The notes: generated by a model not told the origin, from the letters alone. A DNA stretch of 64,000 nt from Nematopogon swammerdamellus (GCA_946902875.1 OX336345.1:12989395-13053394), one strand, 5' to 3'. Positions 1-12,062 are shown, counted from the first letter of the stretch. Made by a program: numbers and translations.

Positions 1-560
1 TTTGCTCAATATCCACTTACTGCAAGATATTTTTTTGTGAATAATAATAATATTAACAGAACTTATGCGATTATTTATTATTGAAAAAAGAATATCTAAA
101 TAAAACATTAAAATTTGTGTCATAATAAAATTGTACGCCGACTTGCAAGTAAGCTGACGACACACTAACAAACCGCGTACGCGACTGGATCAACTTCGAC
201 CAATTTCTCTCATACAAGTAGTTTGTGGATCCATTAAAATAACTTCAGTTCTGAGGCTTCCCCCGGCCCGAATTATGAAGGAAACTGCCGAAACTAAGCC
301 TTCTTCAGAAGCTACAAGTTTGAAAGTTCTTAAGTCCTCAAAGCCGCGGAAACTGTTTCATTCGTTCGACTATGGTTTGACTGAATTGTGCGATGTCATG
401 GCCCGCAAACTGCGGGCCCTCGCGAATACAAATTTGTTTCGTCTCAAGAACAGCCTTTAAATGTAATGTGTTATTCAATTATAATGGCAAATATTCTTTT
501 GTGTTCTTACATCTTATTATAATAATATAACATGTAGAACCACAAAAGAATAATAACAGA
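1..560. other. Unannotated AT-rich sequence
   Basis: I see no gene or repeat that I can support. A 61-codon open frame at 275-460 has no recognisable domain and looks like chance. Confidence 0.5.
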
Positions 561-722
561 CGAGACAGTCCAGCAACAGTCCTCAAATCTGCTAGCATGG
601 CGCCTCACTAAGCGTGATTTGGCGAAAAAAGATGATTTTGGGTCTGCACCATTGGCACCGAATATATATTACTAGCGAAATTGGTCCCTCGGTGCAGATA
701 CCCATGTTGGTTTACATCATAA
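561..722 (+). mobile_element. LINE 3'-end fragment (CR1/L2-like group)
   Basis: This is the 3' tail of the same LINE family found at 7430-7700. It keeps the block around the terminal codons (SAGMAPH-stop in the better copy) and the 3' UTR that ends in a CCCATGTTGGTTTACAT motif. The coding part is nearly all lost and the UTR has point changes, so this is an old 5'-truncated copy. Clade placement rests on the C-terminal motif of the longer copies and is tentative. Confidence 0.7.
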
Positions 723-740
723 ACAACCAAATGAGCATAT

Positions 741-2238
741 TCAAATACATTATTAGGGCTTAATGTCGGAACATGAAACAGAAATCAAAGTACACATATT
801 GAGAGAAGACATAGGAGAAGAGATTTACTCCCGAGCGACACAGATTGCCTCCGCACCAGACGAGGAAGAGGAAAGGAACGCGAGCCGGGGAGCATTAATC
901 ATAGGAGGCCTGCGCGGATTAGGCGCACCTAATGCGTGCCCACAGATTCAGCCGGCCCAGCGCGGCCCCGCCCAGCCACCGGCAATACAGCCTTCATTAA
1001 CATTATTAATTACATTGCGTACGCGCTCTGAACGAATCCGTAGGCTCAACCGGGCTCTAGATAATTCCAAAACAATATTGTATTTAACATACCTACATAG
1101 TTAGCGTGCAAAGCTAATTTTCCACCAAGGATTAATGATATGATATCAATCCGGCGGGCGCCAGAAATTGCGGTCGCAGATGGAGCGATTAGTGAAAATG
1201 TTAGTGCCGCTTTAATGTAGGGCTTAGCTGATTATGACATTTGGGCAAATTTGAAACTTTACATTTCAATTAAAACCCAAGAGATTTTGTAATCGTTTTA
1301 TTAAACAAAGTTTCTGTTAAATGAATCATTGTATAAACCGATACTATTTTATAAAAATTACATACATACCTAGTACTTATTAGCTACACAAATGGTTGGG
1401 GGCGTCAAACCGTCCACGTCTTCTTTATTCAGCGCTGCCTTTGACGTTTAAACAGGGAAGATTAAACCCAACCCCAGCGGTATTTATCAGTGTTCGGATT
1501 GATTCTGCAATGTTTAGCCATCGCCCGACAAAGAGTATACTTAATTACCGCTGTTATCAAGGATAACGGCGACCCATACCACCCGCTCTGAAGGAAGCTA
1601 CGGGCTAACAACTTAATAAAACATGATAAATAGTAAGAAGATTTTCATAAATTCAATTCAAAGTCACGATCAACGATGGATACGAGGATGCCTAACATTT
1701 ATATCTACTACTATGTCAAAATCCGCCAAGTGCAAGTGCGAGCCGCCATCGGGTCGATGACGTATTCTTACTAAATTTTTTAACTTTCGACTTTATATTA
1801 GTCTGTCTTCATACGAGTAGTAGGTATCACGCAATCTACTGTGTTCAGTCAATTTGCACGTTTTCATATTGAACGAATGCTGTCGTTAACAAAGTCGTCT
1901 TTGGCATCGCACACTAGAAATTGACTAGAGACTTTAATATTTTATTTTTTTTTATATGTTAGTACTAAGGGATATGAACAAGGCGCCGCCGCGCCGTGCT
2001 AAAGGGCGACAGATGCAAAGCCGAAAATGAAGAGATTTTTCTCTTCTTTTTTCAGAGATCTTCTCAGAGATATTTCTTAGAGTCAACCCCTATTAATCTA
2101 AAATAAATTTGTATCTAGGTTAGGTTGACGAGCGATACGTGTACATGTCACCAAGATCTATCAATACTCGAAATTTCAAGTTTCTAGATTACTTAGTTTT
2201 CGAGAAAAACCTTTGCGACAGACACGGGAGTGATCTTT
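741..2238. other. Unannotated AT-rich sequence
   Basis: No gene recognised. A 113-codon open frame at 763-1104 has a low-complexity, proline-rich end and no known motif. Around 1990-2010 there is a short piece (GCCGTGCTAAAGGGCGACAG) also present in the repeats at 30.07 kb and 30.81 kb. Confidence 0.4.
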
Positions 2239-2284
2239 GTGAGTTCCGTTTTTGCCTTTTAAGGTACGGAACCCTAAAAATGAA
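2239..2284 (+). repeat. Fragment of a TACGGAACCCT-ending dispersed repeat
   Basis: It ends in TACGGAACCCTAAAAA, the same terminus as the longer copies at 60680-61084 and 62515-62975. Only the end of the repeat is recognisable. Confidence 0.5.
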
Positions 2285-2873
2285 TAGTCTTCTATGCGTT
2301 CGTAAACTATTCATCCACAACCACCACTTGATCCGATTATGATGAAACTTTGATGGGTTGTTGAGCGCACGCCCGCGAAGGCTTGAAAAAAGAAAAAAAA
2401 ATCACGCCAGCGGAGCCTCAGGCAAAAGGGAGTTGTTTCTAAAAAATAACCAAATATTATTTTCAAGTTATACTAACTTCTAATGTACACAATAAAATTT
2501 CATGGCCAACCAACTAACGTGATTTGTGTTTCGTACTCGTCGTGTCAACTTGCTAAGAAGCGTGAGGGGCTTGATTGTGTCTCGTCCTGTAAACGGATGT
2601 AAGTGCTATTAGCATTCGCGGAGAAGTCGGGGTCGATAGAATGGCAAATGTGTTTCTAACGCCCCGCGCCGCCCCGCGGCGCCGCTATAAATTGTGCAGC
2701 AAGCTGGCGCCCGCGGAATTAGAATCGATAAGCCCTAACGGCAGTTTTATGTCCGTGTTACTTTCCGGCTCGACTCGAGAACGATGCAGGCAGCCCTAGA
2801 TCGAGATTTGCGATTAATGGACAATCGGTTTAAGGTATTGCTTAGATTACTATTCAACGAGCATGTATAGAAG
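2285..2873. other. Unannotated sequence
   Basis: No coding or repeat signal that I can support. A GC-rich patch lies near 2660-2720. Confidence 0.4.
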
Positions 2874-2969
2874 AACATTATGAGAGTGAAAGAGGCGGCA
2901 GAGGCGTGTCAAGATCGCGGCACGTGGAGGTCCCTTGTCTCTGCCTACCCCTCTGGGAATCAGGCGTGA
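2874..2969 (+). pseudogene. C-terminal remnant of a non-LTR retrotransposon ORF
   Basis: Thirty-one codons plus a stop read RVKEAAEACQDRGTWR followed by SLVSAYPSGNQA-stop. The same ending occurs on the minus strand at 58972-59240 (RVEEAAEVCQHRGTWR, SVVSAYP), so this is the tail of a dispersed LINE protein and not a host exon. Upstream the frame is broken by an extra base relative to the other copy. The LINE clade is not resolved. Confidence 0.6.
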
Positions 2970-4789
2970 CCTTAAAAATGTATGTACTAAGTATTCAATC
3001 TGATCATGTCAGTGCATTCACATATTCTTGAATGAATTTACTATTATATAAGGTCCTTAATTAGTAGGTAACTTTACGCTAATGCGTGTATGTGTATCAG
3101 ATACTGATCACATTCCCATACCCATTAATTTTTTTTACGTAATAAAAAACCTACTCATTCTATCAATTAATTCGTCAAGTGCGCGTCTTTCTACGTTTTC
3201 TATGGCCCGTCGGCGGCGGCATAAAAGGTAGAAAGATATGCACTTCACTTTTAGGTATTTGGATATGTAGGTTTTTATATCGTAAAAAAAAATACCCAGA
3301 ATGCTTAGTACTGAGATAGGAAAGGTCCTTTTCTATCTCAGTGGCGCTCAGTATCGCTCGAGTCGCGCGTTACACAACTACAAGTATGGCTCGCCCACCT
3401 TTGTGAATTAAAATATCTTTGTCAACATCAACTGTATTGAGCATGGTAATTTGTACTGATTACTGCGTTAACGTTAATTAGGTAACGTAAAAATTCAGCC
3501 CAGTGCTTCTCTTACAGCGTTGTGGTTTTCTAATTCTACTTCCACGTCGAGCGCCCTAGAGAGGATGTACTAAAAGTAAGGCGCAACAAAATGTCACACT
3601 CGTTCGACAACGAAACTTTCCTATAACGTGTCACCGATTCAAATATCAGTAGGAACCGCGCAATATTAATCGGCCCTGTATTATTTATTTGTATTCTTGT
3701 GAAGAAGAAAATTATTTACACCTTGAAACATACAAGTCGATTTCCTTTGCTAGCTTCAAACATTGCTAACTGTCCATCGCGATTCCGTTCGAGCGTGAAA
3801 TTAACTATCTGGGGATGGTCTTACAAATTGATGTTATATTTCCAACGATTCACATCGAACGATCCCGACACGGCGCATGCCTGGCTGGTGGCAGTACCAG
3901 CGAGTATCGCAGTCCGGTCACGCGTGCGAGAGTCGAACACACCCGGCTCCTGAGCGTCCCCTGAGCCCACGCCGAGACACCACTCCACCGCTCTCGCAGC
4001 GAGGGACGCCGTAAGGACGACGCTTAGCGCGCGATCCCAAATATATGGGCCATTTGTTATGATGTAATTGTGATGGAATAGGCCCGTTTGGCTTGTTTAT
4101 CGGAAGGGTTTGGAGGATTCCTTAGCGAAATGGAGAGATTCTGAAGAGGATTTTCCTAACAGCCTTCTCAGTAAGTCGGTTACGCAATGTTTGTTAATAG
4201 GTTGTCAACTTTAAAAACCAGTGTTTGTGTCTTTCGGGTTAAATTTATCAGCATGGTGACCGCTTCAAGTGAAATTTGTACCTACTCCTTTTCCTAACTG
4301 CACTTGTACATACTAAGTAGTTCCAATATATACAGTATACTAATTTGACCATGTAATTTAATGACAACGACAAACATAATAATATTCTGGCATAAACGCA
4401 CATTTAAAATAAAACGTATGTATAAAAGAAATATCCACTTGACCACATTATGATAAATTAAAAAAAAAAAAAAATTAAGAGTAGGTAAATGGAATCCTAA
4501 ATTTTTAGTGAAAGATTAATCAAAATTAGTTTCGGTTGGTTTCACAAATTTGAAACACTACGAGTAAATTTTGTAGTTTCTGCTTATATGCACTTTTATA
4601 CTTATTGAGTTTTCGGATGGTAAAGATTTAAACGATAAAATCCAATTTCTATATAAATTTTCAGACAAGCGTTCGACACGGTTGCGCAGAATCAAGGCAT
4701 TATTATTCCGTACACACACGACCGAGTGAACTGAACGTCCCGCCTCACAAGCCGGCGGTGTCTGAAGAAAAATGGCCAGTGTACGCCGG
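2970..4789. other. Unannotated AT-rich sequence
   Basis: No gene recognised. An 84-codon frame at 3699-3953 has no motif. A short poly(A) run lies near 4460. Confidence 0.4.
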
Positions 4790-4880
4790 AAACGTTTCCA
4801 ATAAGTGTAAAAGGCGCCCGAGACGGGAGTGCCTCAAGGCTCGGTTTTAGCCCGCTTCTTTGCTTCACGTGCTAGAACTA
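4790..4880 (+). pseudogene. Reverse transcriptase motif remnant (LINE)
   Basis: In the frame of 4820-4870 the translation reads ETGVPQGSVLARFF. GVPQGSVL is the characteristic motif just ahead of the catalytic YADD block in Jockey-type LINE reverse transcriptases. Flanking frames are interrupted and I find no catalytic aspartates, so this is a decayed fragment. A chance match cannot be excluded at this length. Confidence 0.4.
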
Positions 4881-5045
4881 TCTCGACCTTTTTGACCGTG
4901 CAACCGTGCACATCATGAAGACGAAGTCGCTTTAAGTAAAATATCCTTTGATTTTATGCACATGTTTTACAATTCCGCTATAGCTTTCGACAGGTACTTT
5001 TATGCATTTGTGGTTCAAACTGTGAAACATTTTGTTTAATTTGTG

Positions 5046-5101
5046 CTTTTCTTTGTTGTTTCAGGTATTTATTGAAAACAGTACAGAAATTATACATCCA
5101 G
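5046..5101 (+). promoter_or_regulatory. Candidate splice acceptor / recursive splice site 1
   Basis: A pyrimidine-rich stretch ends in TTTCAG at 5064, immediately followed by GTATTT. The joined acceptor and donor resemble a ratchet point, although the donor half is weak. It could instead be the start of a 37-nt exon (5065-5101) followed by GTTTGT. The evidence is motif only. Confidence 0.25.
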
Positions 5102-5992
5102 GTTTGTCAAAATTTTCTTCGCACTGGCTTCTGCCAGCGTTATATTTTTGTACGTTTACGTGAAACCCATAATTTAAAATCCTGTACATCAGAGTCTTCA
5201 TTTAGATTCAAATGAAAATGAAAATGAATGAAAATGTTTATTCATAACTAGGTTTTACATAACTAGGCTTACATAATTTTTGTATAGTAAACACTGTATT
5301 GCAGGAGCCATATGAATGGAGATTTAATTTAAACGGAACCGCAATTAATGCATCCGAGTATACATGACGTGTTAAGTTTTACTTAGTTTTATTTTTAATC
5401 AACTCACATTCAACTTCGACTTTATATCCACTAAACACAACGGGGGTGGCTGTGAAGTCGGAGCGACGTTAAGCTTTGCTCGTGGCTCAAACGTCAGTTT
5501 TTGTTACTTCTGTTTTAGATAGTTGAGGTCGGGTGTTGCGCGATGAAGTGGTTTTTGTTTGTTTAGATGCTCGTTTAGATGCAAAGTTTTCGTGGTGCTT
5601 CCTTTTGACTATAAGTAATTAATTTCGAGACGCCTCGAGTGATTTTATGTGTGTGGTGTCCAAGATATTATGCAAAAATTGTTTAGTGCATTCATCAACG
5701 CCTACAGGATAAGGTTAATTAATTTACCGTGTTATTCATGCTTTTCGGCTCTCTTTTCAACTCTATTTACGAGTATTGGTTTCTATTTATGCATTTAGTA
5801 TGAAAATATTTTAAGTATTTATCTCAATAAATGTTTTCTGGACAATAATAATAAGAGATGACGCAAACAAATAAATTGCGTAAATTGTTGTATTCTCTAT
5901 GAAATGGAGAACACAAATTCTGTAGTGCTTTAAAATGATTATGGATTGAATGTTTATTTTCATTTGGAATGTATAAAAATTCGAGTAGTAGG
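5102..5992. other. Unannotated AT-rich sequence
   Basis: No gene or repeat recognised. A GAAAAT-rich short tandem patch is at 5214-5237. Confidence 0.4.
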
Positions 5993-6035
5993 TATTTTGT
6001 GATTTCATCAGTAGCTCTGATGAAATCACAAAATA
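5993..6035. repeat. Perfect 19-bp hairpin, 5-nt loop
   Basis: Positions 5993-6011 and 6017-6035 are exact reverse complements around TAGCT. The size is that of a short stem-loop. The arms are too short for a canonical animal pre-miRNA, so no function is assigned. Confidence 0.75.
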
Positions 6036-6228
6036 TTCAAAATATATTTTAACGTCAAATAAAGGAAAAGGAAAAAAGAAAAATATCAACGTCGACAAGA
6101 CAGGTAGTTCTGTAATCGCATTTGAGCGTAAAATTAATTATGCCTTTAATCTTGCTAATTAATTCCTTTAATTACCTGAGCATTTCAGGCTCTAAATTCC
6201 CCTTCCTCTAAACTCTCTCCCTCCCTTC

Positions 6229-6232
<4 letters not shown>

Positions 6233-6259
<27 letters not shown>
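6233..6259 (+). repeat. Poly(C) tract of 27 bases
   Basis: Twenty-seven consecutive C residues follow a CT-rich stretch. It is a simple repeat whose length is likely uncertain in any assembly. Confidence 0.95.
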
Positions 6260-7214
6260 TACTATGCGTGCGTGTCGAGTCGAACAGATCGCGTGTTACC
6301 GGGGAAAAGGAAAGCAGCAAAGCATTTACAGCTGTGTGGGTAGGAAACCAATTAGAGTGAAATATTAATACTTTTGGGAAACTTCATCAAACACGTGAAA
6401 GTGTTCTTACCTCCAGTTTGTCAAGGAACCTTTATTTCTTTCCTCTACCGACAATAAAATTAATGTTACCTCGCATCAATACGGTAATAATAATATTAAC
6501 AAATTAACATGATTGTGTATCTGCGCGAGTTTTAATGTTAGCGATATTATGATCGCTCCGCGAACGAAATTCCCTTTACGTTACCATTTTTTTTTTTTAA
6601 TATATAATTTTGACGTTCATATAGTGTAATGATCGGATGTACATTATGATGACAGAAACAGCGATGAATTTTTTAATAGAATGTTGTGGTAAAATCCAGA
6701 AATTGCAGGAAAAAGTAATCGTGAAGTGTAACAAAGAACTAACCTCAAATGATATTCTTTGCATTCCTGCACATTTAATATCAGCCCACCAGCGGTTTCC
6801 CCCTCACCCCCTCGCTATACAGAAACTCACGAGATTTCCCTCCCGCCACCACCTCTTCATATCTTCGTATAAATTACACCTTAGCAATATCAGCCGGTTC
6901 CTTCTTTTCCGCTCCTTACATGTATGAGAAACAGCACATATATTACGCGATATTAACTAAGGAATTGTTTCACTACCTACGTGAATAGTGCAGTTCATAG
7001 GGCTTAGTGCAAGGGGCTATATAAGAGGCTACATTTTACTATATAATCTATTAGAACTGAGCCTGTAAAGTATAAATTCTGTACTATTTTAATGTAATAT
7101 TTTGCCAAGGAAATCATTTAATATACATAACATATCAAATAGCCACTTAGATTCCAATAGTTTTATTACGACCGAGCTTCCCTCGGCGTCTACACCTATC
7201 TAGATAAACTTAAA
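6260..7214. other. Unannotated AT-rich sequence
   Basis: No gene recognised. A 96-codon frame at 6637-6927 shows no domain. Confidence 0.4.
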
Positions 7215-7325
7215 ATTGAAAGATGAAAATTTCAAATGATCGCATTAAAAGCCATCTAATGCTATAATTTGCGCTAATGCTCCTTACTCGCGTATTTGCG
7301 GACATGAGACGATAAGGTGAGCAAT
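7215..7325 (+). repeat. Dispersed repeat, copy 1 (inverted partner at 13.1 kb)
   Basis: About 100 bp, including a CGCGTATTTGCGGACAT core, matches 13124-13215 in reverse complement. It is unclassified. A minus-strand open frame across it is interrupted and not recognised. Confidence 0.55.
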
Positions 7326-7429
7326 ATAGATATAAAATAAGATAGATAGATAGAAAATTCTTTATTGCTCCAGTAAACATTAAACAGTATAAATACATTG
7401 GAAAATTTACATGTGTTGTTGACATTGGG

Positions 7430-7700
7430 CTTTTTAGAACCCATCGGTTCTCAAAATCGTTTCTTTGTCGCACCGCTAGGGTGTGGAACTGTCTCCCGGC
7501 GAGTGTGTTTCCCGAATCCTTTAACCTGGGTGTCTTCAAACGTCGTATCAACGGGCTAGACAGCCTAGCAACAGTCCGCAAATCTGCTGGCATGGCGCCT
7601 CACTAAGCGTGGTTTCGCGAGGAGAGGGGTTTTTGGCTCTGTCGACTGTACCTTTGGTCTCTCGACACAGCCACCCATGTTGGTTTACATAAAAAAAAAA
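7430..7700 (+). mobile_element. LINE 3' end with ORF C-terminus (CR1/L2-like group)
   Basis: The frame ending at the TAA of 7604-7606 reads FLCRTARVWNCLPASVF, PESFNLGVFKRR, INGLDSLATV and SAGMAPH-stop. An RTARVWNxLP...FNLxxFKRR block is the conserved C-terminus of many CR1/L2/Daphne-type LINE reverse transcriptase proteins. A roughly 90-bp 3' UTR follows and ends at an A-run (7691-7700). It is a 5'-truncated insertion. Related pieces are at 561-722, 11628-11690, 11701-12062, 37497-37622, 48255-48370 and 48480-48620. Confidence 0.75.
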
Positions 7701-8829
7701 TAATAAGGTGCAAAGGCGGACTTATCCCTTACAGAGATTTCTTACAGTCAACCTTTGGATGTTTGAGATTCGATAATATAGTGGAATGTAAGTAGGTAGT
7801 AGCAAAAGAGTTGAGCGTGACAATTGAAGATAAAATAATAATAAGAATACTTATAACAATACATATAAGTACATGCTAGTAAAATATAAGCCATACATGT
7901 TTAATACATATAAATAACACAATACAAATAATACAAGCATCAGGCATTATGAGATCAGCTTAGAAGCTCCTTTCATCGATCACATGTTTTTTCGGTAGTG
8001 ATGTATGAGAAAAGCTCATCTAGTACTATAGATCATTGCATATAGGCACTATATTCAGTCTACGACCAAAGAGAAGCACCGACACGGCATCTAGTTTCTG
8101 CATCAGTAGAATCAGTGCCGGATGTGGGCAGGTGATGTGGTCAAGCATTTCAAGTTTCATAAGCAAAAAATTCATAAATTTAACGAAATTGAATGTAAAG
8201 ATAATCTTTACTTAGGACAATACGTGACATTTGAACGACGCGTTGCTCAAAGTGAAGTCGCCCGAGGCGATGTTTGTGCTAAGGACCTCCTCCCTACCTT
8301 ACGCGCTCTTATTGGTCTCGGGGAAGATTCCGGCGAATACCTGTGACATTGTCCGGATAATGAGGAACACTTGAATAAATAATAAGGAGATTAGTACATA
8401 TTCGATGTGAAGGTTTCTTTGTACATTATATATTTATTTTATTAAGGTTGCATTATTTTTGTTATACTTTTAAGGCTTTAGGATCTACTAGTAGTTTTAC
8501 GTCATAACATTTTCAGATTTGTAGGTAGGTACATGGTTGTAATCTGTTGTTTGTGGCGTAATTGAATTGTTTCCTTATTATTTCAACATTTCTTCTGTAG
8601 GTACCATGATTGAAGTTTTCCAAGGTAGGTATCGGAATGAAAAATGACTCTCTTGGCTTCATTGAGTTGTAGGTAATAAATTCATTTTAAGGCGATATAA
8701 ATATTTTTCCTCTTGTTGTGTTCTTGTTATGTAGGGGACATTCTCCACACTGAGACTAAATGTGTGCGTGTCCGTGCATCACATAATTTAATCGGTTTTC
8801 TTATTTTTTATTTTTTATGTTATCCTGTT
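7701..8829. other. Unannotated sequence
   Basis: No gene recognised. A 74-codon frame at 8122-8346 (ends GLGEDSGEYL) continues after its stop as HCPDNEEH, which hints at a broken mobile-element protein, but I cannot place it. Confidence 0.35.
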
Positions 8830-9207
8830 TGGGTGGCTGAGTCGGAGGGGCCGAAGCACATGCTCCGACAAGCCAATATTACCTCAGAGAAGGTAGGTGC
8901 CATACCGGAGACTTCCCTGGATTGCTGGCTATACTGGACTAAAGGAGAACACAACCGACGCTGTTATGCGGCCATCTTACATCCAGTACGGTGTTACCAA
9001 CCCAGTCGGCTACAATTTGAGCCTACCACCTAGTAAGGGGCAAGGGAAGAGACCTACAGTTTTACACCGGTTCTGAACGGTGAAGCAGCAGGTATGCACG
9101 TAAATTTTTTCGTCAGAAAAAATTCATTGGTTCACGCCGACCGGATTCGAACCTCGGACCTCTCGCATGAGAAGGCGATGCCCAAATCACTCGGCCACCC
9201 GCCGCCT
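8830..9207 (-). mobile_element. tRNA-headed SINE, copy 1
   Basis: Read on the minus strand, the element begins with a tRNA-like head: A box TGGCCGAGTG (9188-9197) and a perfect B box GGTTCGAATCC (9143-9153), the internal RNA polymerase III promoter. The roughly 280-bp body that follows (GTAAAACTGTAGGTC and onward) is shared with the second copy at 10871-11256 and, remarkably, with the tRNA/5S-headed SINE at 23128-23480. It is not a tRNA gene: it does not fold into a complete acceptor stem and it is repeated. Confidence 0.8.
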
Positions 9208-10480
9208 AATCATTGTATTACGTATATATGCGTATTTATCATTGATTAATTAAAAACATATCGTCGTCGTTCAATGGTCACTCTACACTCGCATTATTCC
9301 CATCGAAATTATATCATCCTTCTCCCTTTAATTCAACTCCAAAGAGCGAGATGAAACTAAAAAATTCGGCAGCGCCCCGGCGACATTGTCTCACAGGAAA
9401 GCGTGGCAGAGCTGTCGGTGCTTCGCCGCCGCGTCCGCGTTGTATATGCATGTACACGTGTGCGGGTAGTTTTCAATAAGGCCGAGGCGCCATGTTGGCG
9501 GGATGTTGCCGGATATTGCTGGGCGGAATTTATGTCCGAGAAAGCAACACAACCTTCGAGCCGGGACAGTAGAGGGCGCGGTGAGCGTGTGCGTATTGTA
9601 TTACAATATTCTGAGTTGCATACGGTGAACTCATTGGAGAACACAATTTTGTCATTCGATATTGGATATATAACAATATTTTAACATTGTTCATGTATAG
9701 CTTTATCACGGTGATTTTTTATTTTTTATTGCATGGTTTTTTATTTTACAGTTTTTCTTCACAGAACATACATACTTAGATTCTTCGAAGATTCGAGAAC
9801 CTGCTGGGATTCAAACCTTCGACCTCCGCCGCGACCAGTGCTTTAAAAGCTAGGCGAGTTACCTGAAGCGGCGATGATGTAGCGGGATCAATACATAATT
9901 GCGTCGAATTTTCTGCTGCAAATTGTTTTTCGGTTTGTCATACATAGAGCACCTCTGTCAATCCCAGTAAAATCTATCGAAAATGAGAAAGTAGATGAAA
10001 ACATTGACGTCGTTTGAAGAAAAACATCTCGGTATATTTATTTTCGATCAGCTCTAAGATCCCTAGACTCTAGGACGAACTACGCATATGTTAGGGCGGG
10101 TTTACACTAGATCGCTATTCTAGTATTTTTAACTTTTTGAGAGAAAATCTTTATCACGCTCCCAGCCGGCTTCATTGTTACTTGTGAGAGGGCTTCAGTA
10201 AAATTATTCGAAAATGTTCACAGTATGAAAAGCAAACAACAGGTTCATTTCGTTTTTCGTACATTTAATTTGAAGGAAATAGATAAGGAAAATCGTACCT
10301 GCAAAGTAGCTATTATTTTATAAGTTTAGGCCATGACTTCTTTCGAATAAACATTTCAGTTAGATCTTTATCGGGAAATCAGCAATCTCCGCGTGTAAAA
10401 TTTCAGTTCAACGCGCGCTTAAGAGTAACAGACGACAATCTGGTATTAATGATGTGATAATCTCTTCTCTATCTCTCTAC
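9208..10480. other. Unannotated sequence with a GC-rich patch
   Basis: Two overlapping open frames on opposite strands near 9357-9684 (95 and 93 codons) arise from a GC-rich patch rich in CG, not from a recognisable gene. The rest is AT-rich. Confidence 0.4.
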
Positions 10481-10580
10481 ATAATATAAAATTCTAAGTT
10501 ACCGTCTGTTTGTATGTATGTTTACTTATAAATTGAGAACGGCTCAAGCGATTTAGATGCGGGCCTTATCAACATGGCAC

Positions 10581-10726
10581 GCTCCGGCTAGGTGGGCAGA
10601 CTACCTAAAAAAGGTAGACGGTAATGGATGGATTAGAAGTGCGGAAGAGCACTTGAGGTGGCGAGCCTTGGGAGATGCCTATATCCAGCAGTAGACCGAT
10701 AAGCGCTGATGAATGTTGATGATGAT
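10581..10726 (+). mobile_element. RTE-type LINE 3' end
   Basis: Codons at 10581-10694 read APARWADYLKKV, GWIRSAEEHLRWRALG and DAYIQQ-stop, the conserved C-terminal end of RTE-clade LINE proteins in insects (RWADD...W.R.A.....W..LGEAYVQQW). A short TGATGATGAT tail follows, as is usual for RTE 3' ends. It is strongly 5'-truncated. A second, minus-strand remnant lies at 31133-31212. Confidence 0.75.
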
Positions 10727-10870
10727 TCATCAACATAATATCTCCGGATGGTTATATGCTACAGAAAATCACGATATTCTTAACGTGAGCGGAGCCGCTG
10801 GCACAACTACCACTTTAACACTTTCTAACAACATAATTATATTTCAATATTATATAATTTTTATAATCCA

Positions 10871-11256
10871 GTATGGGTGGCTGAATTAGAGGGGCCAAAG
10901 CACGTGCTCCGACCCGCCAATATCATCTCCGAGAAGTTAAGTGCCATACCGGAGATTTCCCTTGAGATTGCTGGCTATACTGGACTAGAGGAGAACACAG
11001 CCGAGGCTGTTATGCGGCCATCATACATCCAGTGCGGTGGTACCAATTCAATCGGCTACAATTAGAGCCTACCAACTAGTAAGGGGTAAGAGAAGGGACC
11101 TACGGGTTTATACTGATTCCAAACGGTGAAGCAGCAGGTGTAGATGTGCACATAATTTGTCCGTCAGAAGAAAACTATTTGATACACGCCGACCGGATTC
11201 GAACCTCGGACGTCTCGCTGGAGAAGCCGATACTCATACCATTTCACCACCCGCCG
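10871..11256 (-). mobile_element. tRNA-headed SINE, copy 2
   Basis: It aligns over its length with the SINE at 8830-9207. The B box GGTTCGAATCC is intact (11195-11205). The A-box region (GGTGGTGAAATGG) has drifted from copy 1. An AT-rich tail lies at the low-coordinate end. Same orientation as copy 1. Confidence 0.8.
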
Positions 11257-11313
11257 CTATTATTACTCCAAATAATATGATATCTCAATTTTATTTTATA
11301 AGGCTGACCATCC

Positions 11314-11353
11314 ACACACACACACACACACACCCTCACACACCCACACACTG
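11314..11353 (+). repeat. (CA)n microsatellite
   Basis: A CA-dinucleotide run with a few interruptions (CCCTCACACACCC). Confidence 0.9.
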
Positions 11354-11627
11354 AACCTTTTGTCCACACAGCCTCCAGTCTAACAAGGCTTCATTCCTGA
11401 AAATTCGGCCGTTCCTTACCATCTGAAATTCATGCGACCCACGTCCGCGCTATAAATAAAGCGATGCGTAAAAAATGTGAAATGTCTCCCGCCCGAAGGC
11501 GCTCCCTGAAAGTGTGAGTAATCAAATTGTCGCCGCGTGACTGTCGGCAGTCATCAAGACCATTGTTGGAGTCGTTGGAATAAATAGCCAGAAACGGCAT
11601 CGTCTTACACTGCATACCATACAAATA

Positions 11628-11690
11628 AGATTCCTTTAACCTGACCTCTTGAAACATCGTATCAACTGGTTGATGGTCCCTAAAAATATT
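11628..11690 (+). mobile_element. Decayed LINE tail fragment, plus strand
   Basis: The string TTCCTTTAACCTG and the following CGTATCAACTGGTTGAT match the FNLGV...RRINGLD coding block of the LINE tail at 7430-7700, but the frame is broken. It points towards the minus-strand copy that starts about 10 bp away. Confidence 0.5.
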
Positions 11691-11700
11691 CCGCAAGTCA

Positions 11701-12062
11701 GTTTTTGTTTTATGTAAACCAACATGAGTGGCTGTGCCGAGAGACCAATGGTGCATTCGACAGAGCCAAAAACACCTCTCCTCGCGAAACCACACTCAGT
11801 TAGGTGCCATGCCAGCAGATTTGTGGACTATTGCTAGGCTGTCTAGCCTGTTAATACGACGTTTGAGGACACCCAGGTTAAAGGATTCGGGAAACACACT
11901 CGCCGGAAGACAGTTCCACACCCTAGCAGTGCGACAAAGAAACGATTTAGAGAACCGATGGGTTCTCAACAGCCCATGACATGGTGTCTCGGTGAGAGTG
12001 GTTTCGCGAGGGAAGGTGAAATTGGCTGAGTCGAGCAAATTATGTAGGTCCCTTTGGTACAC
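11701..12062 (-). pseudogene. LINE C-terminal fragment (CR1/L2-like group)
   Basis: The minus-strand frame from 12062 to 11796 reads FLCRTARVWNCLPASVF, PESFNLGVLKRRINRLDSLA and SAGMAPN. It is the same C-terminus as at 7430-7700, with some 40 additional upstream residues (including HNLLDSANFTFPRETTLTET). The 3' UTR runs down to about 11701. The terminal stop is lost, so the frame reads into the UTR. It is 5'-truncated and not expected to be active. Confidence 0.75.

Noticed and set aside
763..1104. 113-codon frame
   Set aside because: No recognisable domain, low-complexity proline-rich end, and no splice or promoter context.
7210..7593. Minus-strand 127-codon frame
   Set aside because: Antisense shadow of the LINE tail encoding RTARVWNCLP on the plus strand.
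9143..9207. A tRNA gene (A and B box present)
   Set aside because: Repeated at 11195-11256 with a long body. No complete cloverleaf, so it is a SINE head.
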